From the NCBI GenBank assembly GCA_932294295.1, contig OW028581.1:12885162-12949161 (forward strand): DNA of 64,000 nucleotides. The letters are read 5' to 3'. This DNA comes from Alitta virens. Lineage: Eukaryota; Annelida; Polychaeta; Phyllodocida; Nereididae. Made by a program: the position numbers and the translations under genes. Below the pieces are notes generated by a model, which was given only the letters and a program-made list of their open reading frames with translations, searched no databases and was not told the origin of the DNA. Below are positions 22,601 through 35,490 of the stretch, in pieces. The first letter of the stretch is position 1. Each line of letters starts with the position of its first letter.

Positions 22601-25600
22601 CGCATGCCGAGAGGTGCATGACATATTGCACAAAGAATATAGACTACCTTGCACTTCTGTCTTGTAGTCCTTCATCAGTTCTTGCAGATATAACATCAAG
22701 TCCTTCACAATAGGAGATCTGTGTTGCTCCAGCTGGAAACAAAGTCCCAAATACAATGAAGCTGATGACAGACAGCGATGCTAATGTTCAAACACTAATG
22801 AACATTTTTACACAGTGTTACAAATTTTAATTGTATATACACGTATTTCCGATTCATTACCTTTAAATTCCAAAAGTGCAATGGGTATATTACACAAATG
22901 AATACTTTAAATTTGAATTCATGATGACCTACTGGCATCATCCACATACTTCAATGCAAGGCTGTATCAATCCAGTTCTTTTTCATTGAACTGACGTGTG
23001 CAGTTAAAAAAATTCTTAAAGTGCGACAAACTAAAACCTACCTGTTTCTTCAGAGTAAGTATGATGGGAACAACATTCTCGATCACATTTCGTTTTACAA
23101 CCTGAAATGACAAATATATACCAACTAAGCGGGCTAACCTGGACCAAGTGATTAACACGTTTGCAGTGTAAGCCATATCCACTCTGAGACCACTGCACAT
23201 GGCCCAATTACAGCCTAAATTACTGTAATTTGCGTCAAATTAAATAATTACTTGCATTATCATCAAAACTGGTCTTGAACATGAGTTTTTTCTGTACTCA
23301 ATTACAAGCTTGGTCCTGTATATCACAATTATTCTTCACAAACGGCTTTTATAACCATCTTTGTAATCACCTCTAATACTTTAAATTTCAGCTTGGTTAA
23401 AAACCCCGAAGAGCATTTGTTAGCAGTAAAGTTATTTTCACAAATTCACATACTGACCTTAGAGAGGATGTTTTTGCGAGCAGCAGTGACCACGGCCTGT
23501 GCCATGTCCTGCTCCTCAACCACATCCTCATCTTCTGGCTTGTTTTTCATGGAATGAAGTTTGATTTCTTTGCAGCTGAGGATGGCCAGGACATCCCGCA
23601 GGAGAGCATGTGTCGCTTCATTGTGTGGTAAGATGTCATCTACAACTGCACCAAGCACCTGAACAAGTCAAAATTGTTGAAAATCAATTCCCTATCTTAC
23701 AACCAGTGTAATCTCTGGAATTCAGGTAACAGCTCCCAGGAATGTAAAACAGTAAATTTGATCATTACAGAATTAGACAATTTAATGCATTAATGTCTCA
23801 ATAGACTTCAAATACTGAAGGAAATACAATAGAAATTATTGATCATTTGTTTGTTGCAAAAACACTATACAGGTGTCTTGAATTGTTCCTCTTAAAAAAA
23901 AGGATTATCGGATACCTAAAAACTTAACAATATTATTGATCTCATACATATACTTTATCACAGTAAGAAAAAAAAAGGAAAATGATCAGCTTTATCATTT
24001 AATATCTCTGAAATAGTGCAGTGCCAGGTGAATCCATCACACTTGAAAGGTGTTAACTTCACTTGCTTTACCAAATTTTTTTTAACAAAGGCCTACCTCT
24101 TGCGTAAGTTTTGCAGTCAGCTGAAATCTATGCTCATCTGTCATATTGTCCAGCAGGAAACGATAGATTGCCATTCTCTTTCTGCAGATAAAAAGATCAT
24201 GAATGGATTATGACAGTGCAGCCCCATAAAGGGGGTTTCACACATAGCCGGATCAAACGCCGGAGCGTCACGGAGGTCAACTCCGGAATACTCCCGCATA
24301 CTCCGGGGAAAGCCGTATAGACATCGTGTTCATGTCCGGGATTGTCCGTCATTGTCCGTCATTGTCCGGGGCGCTCCGGGAGCACCTTGGGACTCCGGGG
24401 GAAAAAATTAAACATGTTTAATTTTTCATGCCGGAGTTCCCGGAGTAATTTAATCCGTGTAGATCCGTGTAGATCCGTGTAGATCCGTGTAGATCCGTGT
24501 AGATCCGTGTAGACCCGTGTAGACGCCCAGTAGACTCCGCCGATCTCCGTATTGACTCCGGCATGTCTCCGGCTACATCCGGCGTCAACCGGGCATGAAT
24601 ATTTCGCCGCCATTAACGCCGGAGAGTACAAGGAGCCACAACGGATCCACACGAATGAACACGGTGTAAAGACCGGTGATATCCGCGAAGGCACCGTGAA
24701 AATCCGGTTCACTCCTCACTCTAAACGGGACAGTCGTGTTAGCGCCGTGTTGCTTCTTGTTGAGACCGTATTGATATCGTGTACACATCGCCAAACATTT
24801 ATTTTTTGTTGACATTTAACAGCTCTTTGATCCCGGAACCCCCCGGAGGTAATAAAATGTTACTCCGGGACGCTCCGGCGTTTGATCCGGCTATGTGTGA
24901 AACCCCCTTAAGGCAGCTGGTATCATTTATACTACAGCCACTCTAGATACAACAAAATGATCATTTCAGTACAATCAAGAGAGAACATACTCAAACTGGT
25001 GAGATCCTGTCAGGTCAAATAAGCGCTTTTCTCTCTCAGATTCTTTGAACTTGTTATAAGCTGTAATGCAACAAAAACAGCATAAATTCAAATGCAGGCA
25101 CTTCCATTCCACAAAAGGATTAAAGAAAACCAGGAATTATCGAAGAACTACAGTGAGGGAAATGCATTCTTATAGTATCAACTGAACTTTTAACTTTTTA
25201 AAAATGCTAAATAACACTTAAATAAAGACAATGGACAATGGTGACATAATCATGTGAACCTCAAAAAGAATGTCTCTAGAACAAAAATTATAGTAAAAAA
25301 TAAAACTTACTGGAATGATGTGTATAAGCGTTGAAATGGAAGATGGCCTCCACAAAATGATGGAAGAACATGTTGGGATGACGTTGCGGCAGCAGGTGAG
25401 TCAGACAGAACCGCGACAGATCAAAGACGCTTGCTTCGTCATCTATGAGGGTCACGACATAACGGTAGAACAAGGTACCTTTCCACTTCAAGAAGTCTTC
25501 CTACAAAGATAATATTTTCATCACGACATTAAGTTTCAGCACTATTTTAACACATTGCCAAACCATGGAAAATCAACACCAGCAGTCTACAATTGTCACT

Positions 25601-28600
25601 AGCTTAAATAAACTGACCTGGAGAAGTCTTGTAAGAAGAATGAGAGTCTGATATCGAACAAACGCACTTTCATCTCGCAAACACGATGCGACATTAGGGA
25701 CATACATGTCAACCACGGTAGAATATCTGAAAATTAAAGGCAAAATAAAATGTACCCCATCAACAATATTAAATGCAACACACAAGCTCTCATCTATATG
25801 ATCTTTTACTTACCGTACACAAAGATCGCAAAGCACCATGACGACATTGTTGCGTATTCTGAAGTCTGATGCGACCTCCAACTCCCTAGCCAATGCAGCT
25901 ACAGTTTTCTTTGCAACATCTTCATTTTGTAAGCATAGTTTTCCTGAAAGTTTAATGTGGATATAATCGTTTTTAGAAGACACACAAATAAGCATTATCA
26001 GGGAAAATTTTCAGCCACAAAATCGTAAGTACAGAGAATTAGTCAACCAGGTGACGAGTTTGCATGGCAAACTTGGCTAAAAAATTTAATTGTAGCAGAA
26101 AATATTCATAATTCATGCAGAAGCAATTTTTCTTTAATTGTGTCTCAGTTTTAGCTCACATATATAGGAAACCACAACCCACCATGCGTGATGAAGGCCA
26201 CAGCCCTGAGTTTGGCAGACATTCGAGAACCTCTGAACTGTGACAGCTGAGCCTGGCTGTAGGCTGGGAACTGGGAGTATTGAGTGAATTGATACTGGGA
26301 TGGAGGTGTCTCGGTGATCTCTTGAAAAAAAAATCAGAAAACATAGTACAAAGAAAATTCCCTTGAAATATCTAAATTCATTGAGATTACGTCTGTTCAA
26401 CAACGGTCATTACCTTGGCTGTTTTGACTTGGACTGATGATGTCAGGCGTTTCTGTCGATGATCTCTTAGTCTGACAATGTGTACCTTCAATACTGCTGC
26501 CATCTTTGAAAAAAAAGCAAAAAGGTCACAAACGAACTCCTTTAAAGCAAAGGCATTGCCTTATTTTCCCCTCAAAGTGTCCGCATACATCTTAAAAAAG
26601 GGAATCCCTTGTGATAAATGCCTGAGTTATGTATGCAGTCATACCTGGCCACCTGTACAGAATGGGCACCTACTACCTTCCAACTCCTCAGACTGAAATT
26701 TCATAGTCCCTCTATTAATAGCCACCTGACCTTAACGGACAAAATTAACAATTCTGCAGGGTGACCAACTGACTGTTATACACAGGTGTGACTATGTAAT
26801 TTTTCTTGGTTTGGACTCTCAGCTGTATCACCTATGTATTACAGCTGCATTTAGTAGCTGGTCAATTCATGCTGACTCAGCCTCGGACAAGTAGCCTTAA
26901 AGTATTGTAATTACCAGAAATCACAGGAGCAGCGATGACAGATTGAACAATCATGAAAATCTTCTTAGGGACCTTCTCGGGGATAAGCTGGGCCACTTCG
27001 CCCAAGGTGAACAGATGATTCACCACTTTGTCCTCATCCAACGTTTCTCCCTCTGTAAACAAAATGTTTTAATTTGCGATATTTTCATTGAGCATGCTGT
27101 TCAACAATGCATGTCCTTAGAAACCCGATTCCTACAAAAAAAGGTTCACGTTACTCACCATTGACCTCTTCCAGGATGACTTTAGAGAGATATGCATCAG
27201 ACATTTTCAACATTTCATCAAACCACGCTTTCCAGACATCGTCGCCCAATTCTCTCTGCTTAGTGTATATTTGACCAACCTGATATGAATTGAAGTAAAT
27301 TGATAAATGCAAAAGTCAAATTTTATATTCATAAACATCATCGGGAAATGTGTAACATAATTAAGACAATTCAATAGCTACCCTGTACAGAGCCTCAACT
27401 GTCACAGAAATAATTTCAGATGGCAATGCAAACGTCTTCAGCTGCTGTTTGAGGCTTTCGACAAGTTCACTCATGACTTCAGGGGAAAGGTTCTTGGCTA
27501 CGTGACCAAGAATGGACAGCACTCTTCGAAAGGTGTCCTTGTCTTCAACTGTAACCAAATAGTAAGATCCCAAAAGTTGAAAACGCGGTACAAATAAAAA
27601 GTTATAAACTAAGCTTAATACGATCTTGTGAATGACAAACACATTCACAGAAAGAACAACACCTTACAATTACTTTTTAGGTTATTCAGTAGTTTGGTGA
27701 GAATGATTTCAAGTAAATGACACCTTGCGATTTATCTGATTGCATGAAGAGTGATAGTCTGTGTACACAACTTGTCATTGTACTCACTCGTTTGTTTTGA
27801 AACAATATTCCTCCAGTAGTCCATCACAAAGTCGTAATTCAATTTGTCACCCATGCTAGGAGCAATTTCATCCAGCATCATCCAAGCTCCCTGAAAGTAA
27901 ATCAACCCGAGATGTGTACAAGAACTAGGACACAAACAGAAGCTGACAGAATTAAAACTTTCATGATGGAAGTTTACAAATTCCGTTCTTATACAAGTAC
28001 TAATATAATACCCAGTTCCAGTTAAATATTTGACAGAAACCACAAACTGACCTTATTGTTGATGGTGCCAATGTGAGTTTTCAAAAATCCAACTAAGCTT
28101 GGTTTCACCTTTCCTTGTCGCATCCACAAAACAAAAGCCTTTTGCATGTAACGTCTACAAAGAGTAAATGGGTTAGGAACTACTTCATCAGTCATAACTC
28201 ATAAATTATGGAACTGTTATTGCCTGAATAGACCATGTAAACTTGGCAAGCGAAGTAAGCAAGAAATATATCTCCTATATCTGTGTCACAGATGTATGGG
28301 CTTCACCAAAACTCTAGTTTTGTAATCAAAATATTTTTCACATTATATGAGAAATACTGTAGCATCACTGAAGTGTTGTGGCTCCTATGTGCCCTGGAAA
28401 CTCTTGGCTTTAGCTACTCTACTAATATAATTTATACATGCTGCCTTCCATTGACCCTATAGATTTCATCCCAAAGATAAAATTGTATGTGATATTTTGT
28501 ATGTAGTTTAAGGTTCTATTACAGTGTATTGAAATTTAGCCAGTTAATTGAATATTGCATAACTACATTCCTCTACCGAAGAACTATATATGACCCTAGT

Positions 28601-31600
28601 TTGGTTGAAATTTATCCCCTCAATCAATACACTGATAAAACATATTATTGCTTTTCTGCAACTTCATTATTCACAGAAATATTTTTGAAATATCACGATT
28701 TTCACTTTTGCAGAGCTCTGTGACCTTGAAAAGTAGTTCAAGGTCACTAATCCCGGGTCAACTTGAATGTATTACCCAAAGGTACATTCTTAAGAAGTCA
28801 ACAAAAAATGGGGGGGGGGGGGGGAATAATGACAAATTCAAAGGTTTTCACCATAGGATGGTGAAGCCAAATAAAACTACAAAATTCTTTCAAACTACTT
28901 ATGAAACACACCGTTACAGAAAAAGAAATGAACATGACCTACCTCATGGCTTCACCTTCATTGCCAGCTATGATGCTCAACATGCTCCACACCATCTTGT
29001 GACAGGGCTGGTTTGACCTGAAAACATAAATTATAAATCATAAATTTTGTTTCAAATCTTGATCTCAGACTGAAATTGTGATGCATTTACCATAAACAAA
29101 TGACTTCGGTTGATGACAAATATAATAGACTACCATGCAGGCTGCCGCGACAGTGAAACATGTTCTTCAGCATTTGCATAATCTTCATTAGAAATACAAA
29201 TTATTAATGATTATTTACCTCTGCACAGGAGCAATGTTTGATATGATGACCTCCTCCAACATTTCCAGGCATTTTTCCTGCACGCTCGTTTCTCTATCCA
29301 TGACTTTCGGAAGAACACCCTCCAGCCACACTCTGCAAAAGTTTATTGCGATTGCTTTCATCTGAGGGCTCAAATTTATCTCTTAATAAACGTCTCAAAT
29401 AAAATGTAAGGTCCTTACTTGTGCAGAGTGGTGTTTTCAGGCATTGCCATGAGGAGGTTGGACATACTTTGCAGTGCCTGCTTTCTGATGGATAGTGCTG
29501 GGTCCCTAGCATGGTCAGCTATAACAACCAAGTCCTAAAAAATACAATACAGTAAAAATCATCACCCACAAACTAATTAGAGTGGTACTAACTGACAAAG
29601 AAATTACATTACCCTTAAGTTAACATACAAAGCAATGCGTTAGGATTATGCTGTATTCGTAAATTTTCCAACAATCTATTACTTGCAACTTGACTTGAGG
29701 GTAGAAGAAAAAAAAATGCCGCATAAGGCAACTAAATGAGAATGGATTCCTAGCTCTTCCTAGCAGGCAAAGACATTAAGAGTCATATTGATTACCTGCT
29801 TGTTAAACAAATCCCCGTCCAGTTTGACAACAGACTCCAAGGCTTGCACCGCCGCTTTTCTGACATTCACTTTGGAATCCCCCGCACGGCTTCTCAACAT
29901 CTGCTTAACGTTGTCTCCGTCCATCATTGCTAAGAAGGAAATGGTCATAAAATGTAGAAAAACATTTCATTTTAACGACGGTGCTTTTGTTTTGGTACCT
30001 AGTTTAACTTAACATTCGGGCCCTTTTTTTTTTTACTTTATCAATCTTTTCATTCTTAAATTGAACAACATGCACATCATACAATTCAACATGACATATT
30101 CTGTCAAAACAAAATTTGATTGAAATCTTTCAACATTAACTCTTATCAAATATTATTAAGATGTTGAAATATAGAATACTTACAAATCTCAACCCCCGGT
30201 GTAGGATGAATTGTTGCCAAAAGGCTCGGGGCAGACATGGTCGGGGTGGTCAGTGCAGAATCAGGAGGGGTAGTGGTACTATCAACGAGGTCAGGTGCAC
30301 TTTCCACTGTGTTATTAGCCCCGGTTTTTGCACGATCCTCGTTGCTTTTGTTAACAGGATCAGTTGCATCTTCAACAGTTTTGTCTGTAAAGCAAATAAA
30401 TCGCATTATCCAAGACGTTTGCCCAAAACATAAAGTACACCATCACACTGTTACAAAGCACTCAATAATTGACAGACTTGTGTTCAGTGTTTCCTATAAT
30501 ACAAAATATATAAAGAAAAAGTTGTACCAATATCCTGCGCTTGCCTGTCGGCCATTGGGGTAGGCACAACTCTGGACAGAGGAGGTCTGTTGATGATTCG
30601 AGGGGTGAGGAATGCCTTGATGGCATCGTGATGCACTGGATCGGCCACTTCAACAAACAGAGTGAACCCTAGGATGGCTCTTGCTCTGACCCTAAAATTC
30701 AAGATAGTATTAGTGCAGCAATCCCATGTAAAATATTGCCACAAAGAGGCTAAATTGCTATTATGGCGTTTACCTCAAAACATGCAGAAATCAACTAATC
30801 TACTTCACATCAATCATAAGACTTAGTTTTCTTATCTACAATCATTCAGTTGTGTACTTACGTTGGAGCAATGTCCGAGCATCGTGATAGAACATGTTGT
30901 AAAAGGAATCCCTGGTCAAGGTATCCTTGCTGGTCTTCTGCGACACCATCTGTAAAAATTTTAAGACCCATGTATAAAGCTAAGGACACAAGAAGAGAGA
31001 ACTACCTTTAAGTAGTAACTTAATATATATAAGTAGTACAGCTCAGGTTTTAAATGTTTCATACCTATATCAGTCCTAGGCCGTTCAGTTAATAACGAGC
31101 AAAAGACTTCTAGGCCAGCAATCCTGTACCCTATCTAAAATAAGAATGAAAAAGAGGATAATTATTCAGCATCTAGCCATCCACATACCTCACATCAACC
31201 GACAAATTCACCTTCTTGAAAAAAGAGTAATGTGGCATAAAACAAAGTCGCATTAGTACCTTAGAATTTCTTGAAAATCTGTACAGCCACTCAATAAAAG
31301 TGGCATATTTCTGGTTGTCAAGTTTCTTCATAAGTTGCACGACGGCCTGTCAAAGACAATCAAGAGAATCGAAACATTTAAACTAAATGATAGGAAAAAA
31401 CTAATTTTAAAATCATTATCATAGTTCTCTGGAGGCCTGTATCGGGAGAAATCCAGCAAAATTTTCATTAAGGAAATAATGTGCATTCTTGGAATCATCC
31501 TCCCCTCCCCCAAAAAATCTCTCATGGGCACCAAAATGTCGAAACCGCCAGGAAAGCCAGATTCATTTGTTTTTCACTTATTTTACTGCCACAAAGTTTA

Positions 31601-34600
31601 CATGACCAGCAACCACAGAAACACATAATATGGAGAGTGCACCATTAAATACAAACAATATAACGGAAGGATTGTATTACTGAGTAAATAAAGTCATTAC
31701 ACACCTGAGCAGCCTTGAGTCTGTAGTCAGTCTTGTCAGGTGCTTGTGCTAGCATATTTTGCATTAACCTTCGAAGGATGTTCCAGATTGCATCATTGTG
31801 TTGCTCTTTCAAATGCCTGAAAATCACATTTACACACTTGAATCTCTCTAGTAAATATAATGGCCACTCCTGGTAACACGGAGGCCATATTAATGAGAAA
31901 GACTCATCACTGGAATGCCCTAAAATGGCAAATATATTGTGGGTCTCAATTCTGTGAGAATTAATGCATGACATAAATGTAAAATACAGCATTTACAATT
32001 CAACCAAACCAATATTCCTAAAACTATAAGATATGATAATAAGACTTACAAGACAAAAGCCAGGGAGTTGTCCCTCAGTGCCAAAACAGGTCGGGTAATG
32101 CTCGCATAGTTTTGCATCAAGAGGCTAGGGAGAAGATTTTTAAACAAACATGCCACCATTTCATCGAAACTGCCAGATTTCTTTATAACTAGCTCCAAGC
32201 CCTGAAATTAGGAAGCAATAATACATTACACAATGAGCTGTTACATGAAAAAAAAAAAAGTATTCAATTGTAAGTTATAACTTTACCCGATATGAAAGTT
32301 GAGGAACAGAACTGAGTCGCTGAATGGGCCTGGAAAAAGAAAGAAAAAAAACTAAGTTTCCAGAAAGTGTGCTAGAACAGATGGTAATCAAATTTGATAT
32401 GGTTGTAACAGGATTGCAAAACTAACACTTCATTTGAAAAAGTTGGGTCCATGGACTCTGGATCTAAATGCAGAAGGTTGGTCAGAACCTCAACGGTTCT
32501 TTCACCAGATTCTTGAGATCCGCACAAAGCATTGCTGTCCAAGGCTTGAACTAAATCCTGTTTGAGAAAGATAAAATACCACAAAATATCAGTGAGAATG
32601 CAACTTAACTTCATTTGCTATACTTAAACAACAAAATCAGTTATTAAGAATATCTTCCAAGCAACTTACCTTGAGAGTCAGACGCAGAGCATCATGGATA
32701 GCTTTTAATTCAGATGTTGAAAGTTCACTCCCTTCCTCATCATCACTATTAGCATTTTCTTCATCCTTTAAACAAAGAAACAAGAAACTCATGATAATGG
32801 ACTGCTGTATCACAAATACGCAAGTTTATTAAAAATTGGCTATGTTACGTGTTGGCATAATTTTTCCTTCAAGATTAGATGGAAAAAGCCAAATTTCTTG
32901 CAATTCTCTAGAAGGTCAAATTACAGTTATTTATTCCACCAAGAAGCTGAACAGGTAAATGAATGAATGTACCTCGAACTCTTCCACCACAGCAGACCTT
33001 GCACGTTTGCCCTTCCTTCTTCCGCCAGCCTGTTGACTAGCGCGCTTTTGACCACCAGTTTTCTGTTTACTTGCAACATCTAAAATTTGTTAATATTCAA
33101 AACAGAATAACATCATAATCTTTAGCTTATATATTGAAATAATTCTGTAAATTAGCATCCAGCCCAAATTATGTAACTGGGTGGCCCCTTGATAGCGGCT
33201 TTTGGCCTTAAAGGAGTCTCCCTCAGTGAAGTTAAATTATATATCTATAGATTATTTAGTAAACCTGCCTGTCTTATTTTTCTTTGTAATACACATTTTT
33301 TCTTGTATTATATTGTATATTCTCTGCTGTAAATTAATTAATTCTGAGTTCTAAGTTAATCTCTCAATACTTACCCATCTTTCCCCAATCATCAAAAAAT
33401 TTCACTGCCTTTTCATACAAAACTGGGTGGAAAACTTTGAACGCACCACTACCTGAAAATTTTCAAAGAAAGATATAATAATTTTTGCCTAAACACAATC
33501 ATGGAATAACTCAACGTATGTAACTCACTGCACAAACTTCAAGTGAAGAAAATTAAAGATTTTGCATACCTGGTAAGGCAATAAAATTAATGTAAATATT
33601 TGCAGCCCATATTCCAGCCTGTTTCTTGGTAGCATTAGCTACCCTCTGAAATATGATAATCAAGCAGCTGTTATATCACATATTTATCAGAGTAAATTCT
33701 GTTGATCTGAAGAATTGTGATAAACAATCTGACCCACCTTCTGTCCGGTCTCCATGATGAATGCCAACATGGCCACCAAATGTCGATATGACACCTCATT
33801 ATCTACCAGCACAGTCCAAAATCCTGCAAAATTGTTCCATTCTTTAGCATAAAGTGCACAATAATGAAATCTTGACAAGAAAGCATACTCTAGTGTAATC
33901 ATGACATTGAAGAAACGTTTGCACTGTACCTTGTCCATCAGAGGATTCAGGTTCAGAGATCCAAGTCCGCAGGACATTTCGCAATCCTTGCAATTCCTTA
34001 ACATGATAATTGGCATTTTGTATCTCTTCCTCAGCCGAAAAATCCAAGGGATCAAGGTCCATGAAGTGCCCATCCCAAGCTGCTTTCACCCAGTCTGAAA
34101 AGAAAAGAATGATTGAATATCTTTCATTGACAGATTGGAGTTTAGACCTATTTGTCACAAAAAGCAACACAGTAATTAAACATGTATATATTCATATAGT
34201 AATACTAAAGTACAAATTGTCAAGAATACTTTTTTAAGTATACAACAAAGTCTACAAAATACACACTAATTAGGACTACTGTACGATAATCTCATGTATT
34301 TTCCAGTGCTGTCTTAATCAATAGAGCACTGAAAAATAACTGAAAAGGTCAATATCCGACTAATCTTATTTGGAGGCACAGTAAAAATTATAAAGTTAAC
34401 AGTTTAAAAAATAAAATAAAATTGGGGCTATCCGGTTATTCGAGTATCAGTTAAGCTGTGCCAATATCTAAGAAGCCAAAGACCAGTTGAGCACGTCAGT
34501 GGGCCCAAGAGTATCAGGTTAAATCACCACCTATGTCAACTCACCGCCCGCCCTAGTCAGATCACAGCCGATATTTATTGACAGCGAACCGATTACCAAC

Positions 34601-35359
34601 CTGTCCTAGTCAAGTCACCGCCCCAAATTTTATGAATTTTCAGTTAAATTTAAAATGATTTTTACACGGTCTAGTCACTCCCTCCACTCGTTTTCGTGGC
34701 AAAGTTGCAATAATCATGTGTAATTTGGAAGGGGCAGTGAGCAGACCAGATCGTCGGTGAGTTCACTCGGCCGTCGGTGAGCTAAGCATACTGGTGGTGA
34801 CTTTCTAAATTTGGCGGTTAGTAGACTACCCCTAGTGGGCGGTGAGTTAGTGGAGGCAGTGTGTTGACTAGTATTGGCCCGAGTATCAAGTTTTATCACA
34901 CACAGTATACAATAGTCGCAGGTAAACGCCAGCAAAATTACCGACATGCACTCAGTAAATGTTTTTAAAATTTAACAAAAATAAAAAAAATTCTATAAGG
35001 AATATCGGAATAAGGCTTTTTATTAACGGTGAGTTTTATTGAATGCGTAGACATACGGCTAAATGCTTTGGTGGACTTGTGTGGTGTAATTTACATTTAT
35101 TTGGAGTACTAAATGACGAACAAACGCTTGTTTAGCAGCTGTGACAGCCTGTTTGCAAAAAAAACTTCATATTTTGTTGACACTGTAACAATTTGGTCAC
35201 CCGATTTACTCTACTGATCTTGCACGCCCGACAGAAGATTCGCCAACTATCTAGATATCATATATATCACTTTAACAACACTGTCCAATACCTACCATCA
35301 GACAGAATATCCACTTTTAATCGTGCCAAAGCCTCAGCAGTGTTCCCGGCGGCCGCCAT
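19689..35359 (-). CDS. NCAPD3: Condensin-2 complex subunit D3
   Basis: HEAT-repeat subunit of condensin II, the nuclear SMC2/SMC4 complex that compacts chromosomes from early prophase. 42 coding exons (coding order): 35296-35359, 33930-34094, 33738-33823, 33570-33645, 33375-33452, 32973-33079, 32670-32765, 32427-32557, 32287-32329, 32050-32201, 31705-31816, 31260-31346, 31065-31134, 30862-30949, 30528-30691, 30184-30384, 29796-29929, 29419-29534, 29219-29332, 28943-29017, 28052-28154, 27788-27890, 27382-27548, 27159-27279, 26915-27052, 26414-26503, 26183-26320, 25814-25943, 25618-25726, 25311-25500, 24991-25060, 24097-24181, 23458-23658, 23042-23101, 22648-22732, 22343-22452, 21728-21945, 21331-21425, 20862-21088, 20485-20647, 20278-20360, 19689-20108. 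Total 5265 nt, 1754 aa (human about 1500). Landmarks: basic then acidic stretch near 160-225; Cnd1-like core about 980-1150 ([54 protein letters not shown]); disordered tail with SP/TP sites and RRKSGRLQK, typical of a Cdk-regulated subunit. Head-to-head with M1AP. Confidence 0.93.
24230..24908. mobile_element. 679-bp MITE with 40-bp terminal inverted repeats in an NCAPD3 intron
   Basis: The ends read AGGGGGTTTCACACATAGCC on the left and its exact reverse complement on the right. The match runs 40 bp to ...CGCCGGAGCGTC. The trinucleotide TAA flanks both sides (24227-24229 and 24909-24911), which fits the 3-bp TWA target duplication of PIF/Harbinger elements. The interior is GC-rich, carries scattered CCGG/CTCCGG words and a decamer array at about 24452-24525, and encodes no transposase. 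It lies between NCAPD3 exons 24991-25060 and 24097-24181. Confidence 0.88.
24452..24525. repeat. Decamer array ATCCGTGTAG, about seven copies
   Basis: Head-to-tail copies of ATCCGTGTAG with a final ACCCGTGTAG inside the MITE at 24230-24908. Subterminal arrays like this can serve as transposase binding sites in DNA transposons; here that role is inferred. Confidence 0.85.
28809..28824. repeat. Poly-G run in an NCAPD3 intron
   Basis: About fifteen consecutive G on the plus strand. Similar long G or C runs recur across the window (for example 2109-2129, 5806-5838, 5913-5932, 60423-60440, 60514-60529, 62126-62143). Confidence 0.8.
34500..34890. repeat. Inverted-repeat element in first intron of NCAPD3
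   Basis: GGGCCCAAGAGTATCAGGTT near 34500 is mirrored by TTGGCCCGAGTATCAAG near 34876-34892 on the other strand. Inward, the left side has ACTCACCGCCCGCCCTAGT and the right side CACTAACTCACCGCCCACTA in reverse complement. Arms are imperfect and ends unresolved, so this is a probable old foldback element. Confidence 0.5.
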
Positions 35360-35490
35360 TTTCAAAATATTGCGCGCACAGTTACTGCGCATGAGCAGAG
35401 GTCACATGATTCACGTAGTCATGTGACTTCTGTTAGCAGACGATATTTTTGGTCGTCTGCATGTTTCTTGCCTGCTGATTCTAGTTTACC
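35360..35490. promoter_or_regulatory. Divergent NCAPD3/M1AP promoter
   Basis: Only 131 bp separate the NCAPD3 ATG (35359, minus) from the M1AP ATG (35491, plus). Visible motifs: GCCGCCATTTTC at the NCAPD3 start, which on the minus strand is the YY1-type AAAATGGCGGC overlapping the ATG; TGCGCATGAGCA at 35386-35397, an NRF1-like site with one half intact; GTCACATGA and TCATGTGAC as inverted M-box/E-box copies at 35401-35427; and a second inverted repeat GCAGACGA / TCGTCTGC at 35436-35460. No TATA box is seen. Motifs are read from sequence; their use is inferred. Confidence 0.75.

Noticed and set aside
24359..24815. Open frames on both strands inside the MITE at 24230-24908
   Set aside because: They arise from the decamer array and CCGG-rich interior; they have no protein-like signal beyond the repeat.
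26414..26503. Alternative reading of this NCAPD3 exon starting MAAVLKV
   Set aside because: The other frame ([15 protein letters not shown]) joins correctly to both neighbours when the next exon starts at 26320, and keeps the total length a multiple of three.
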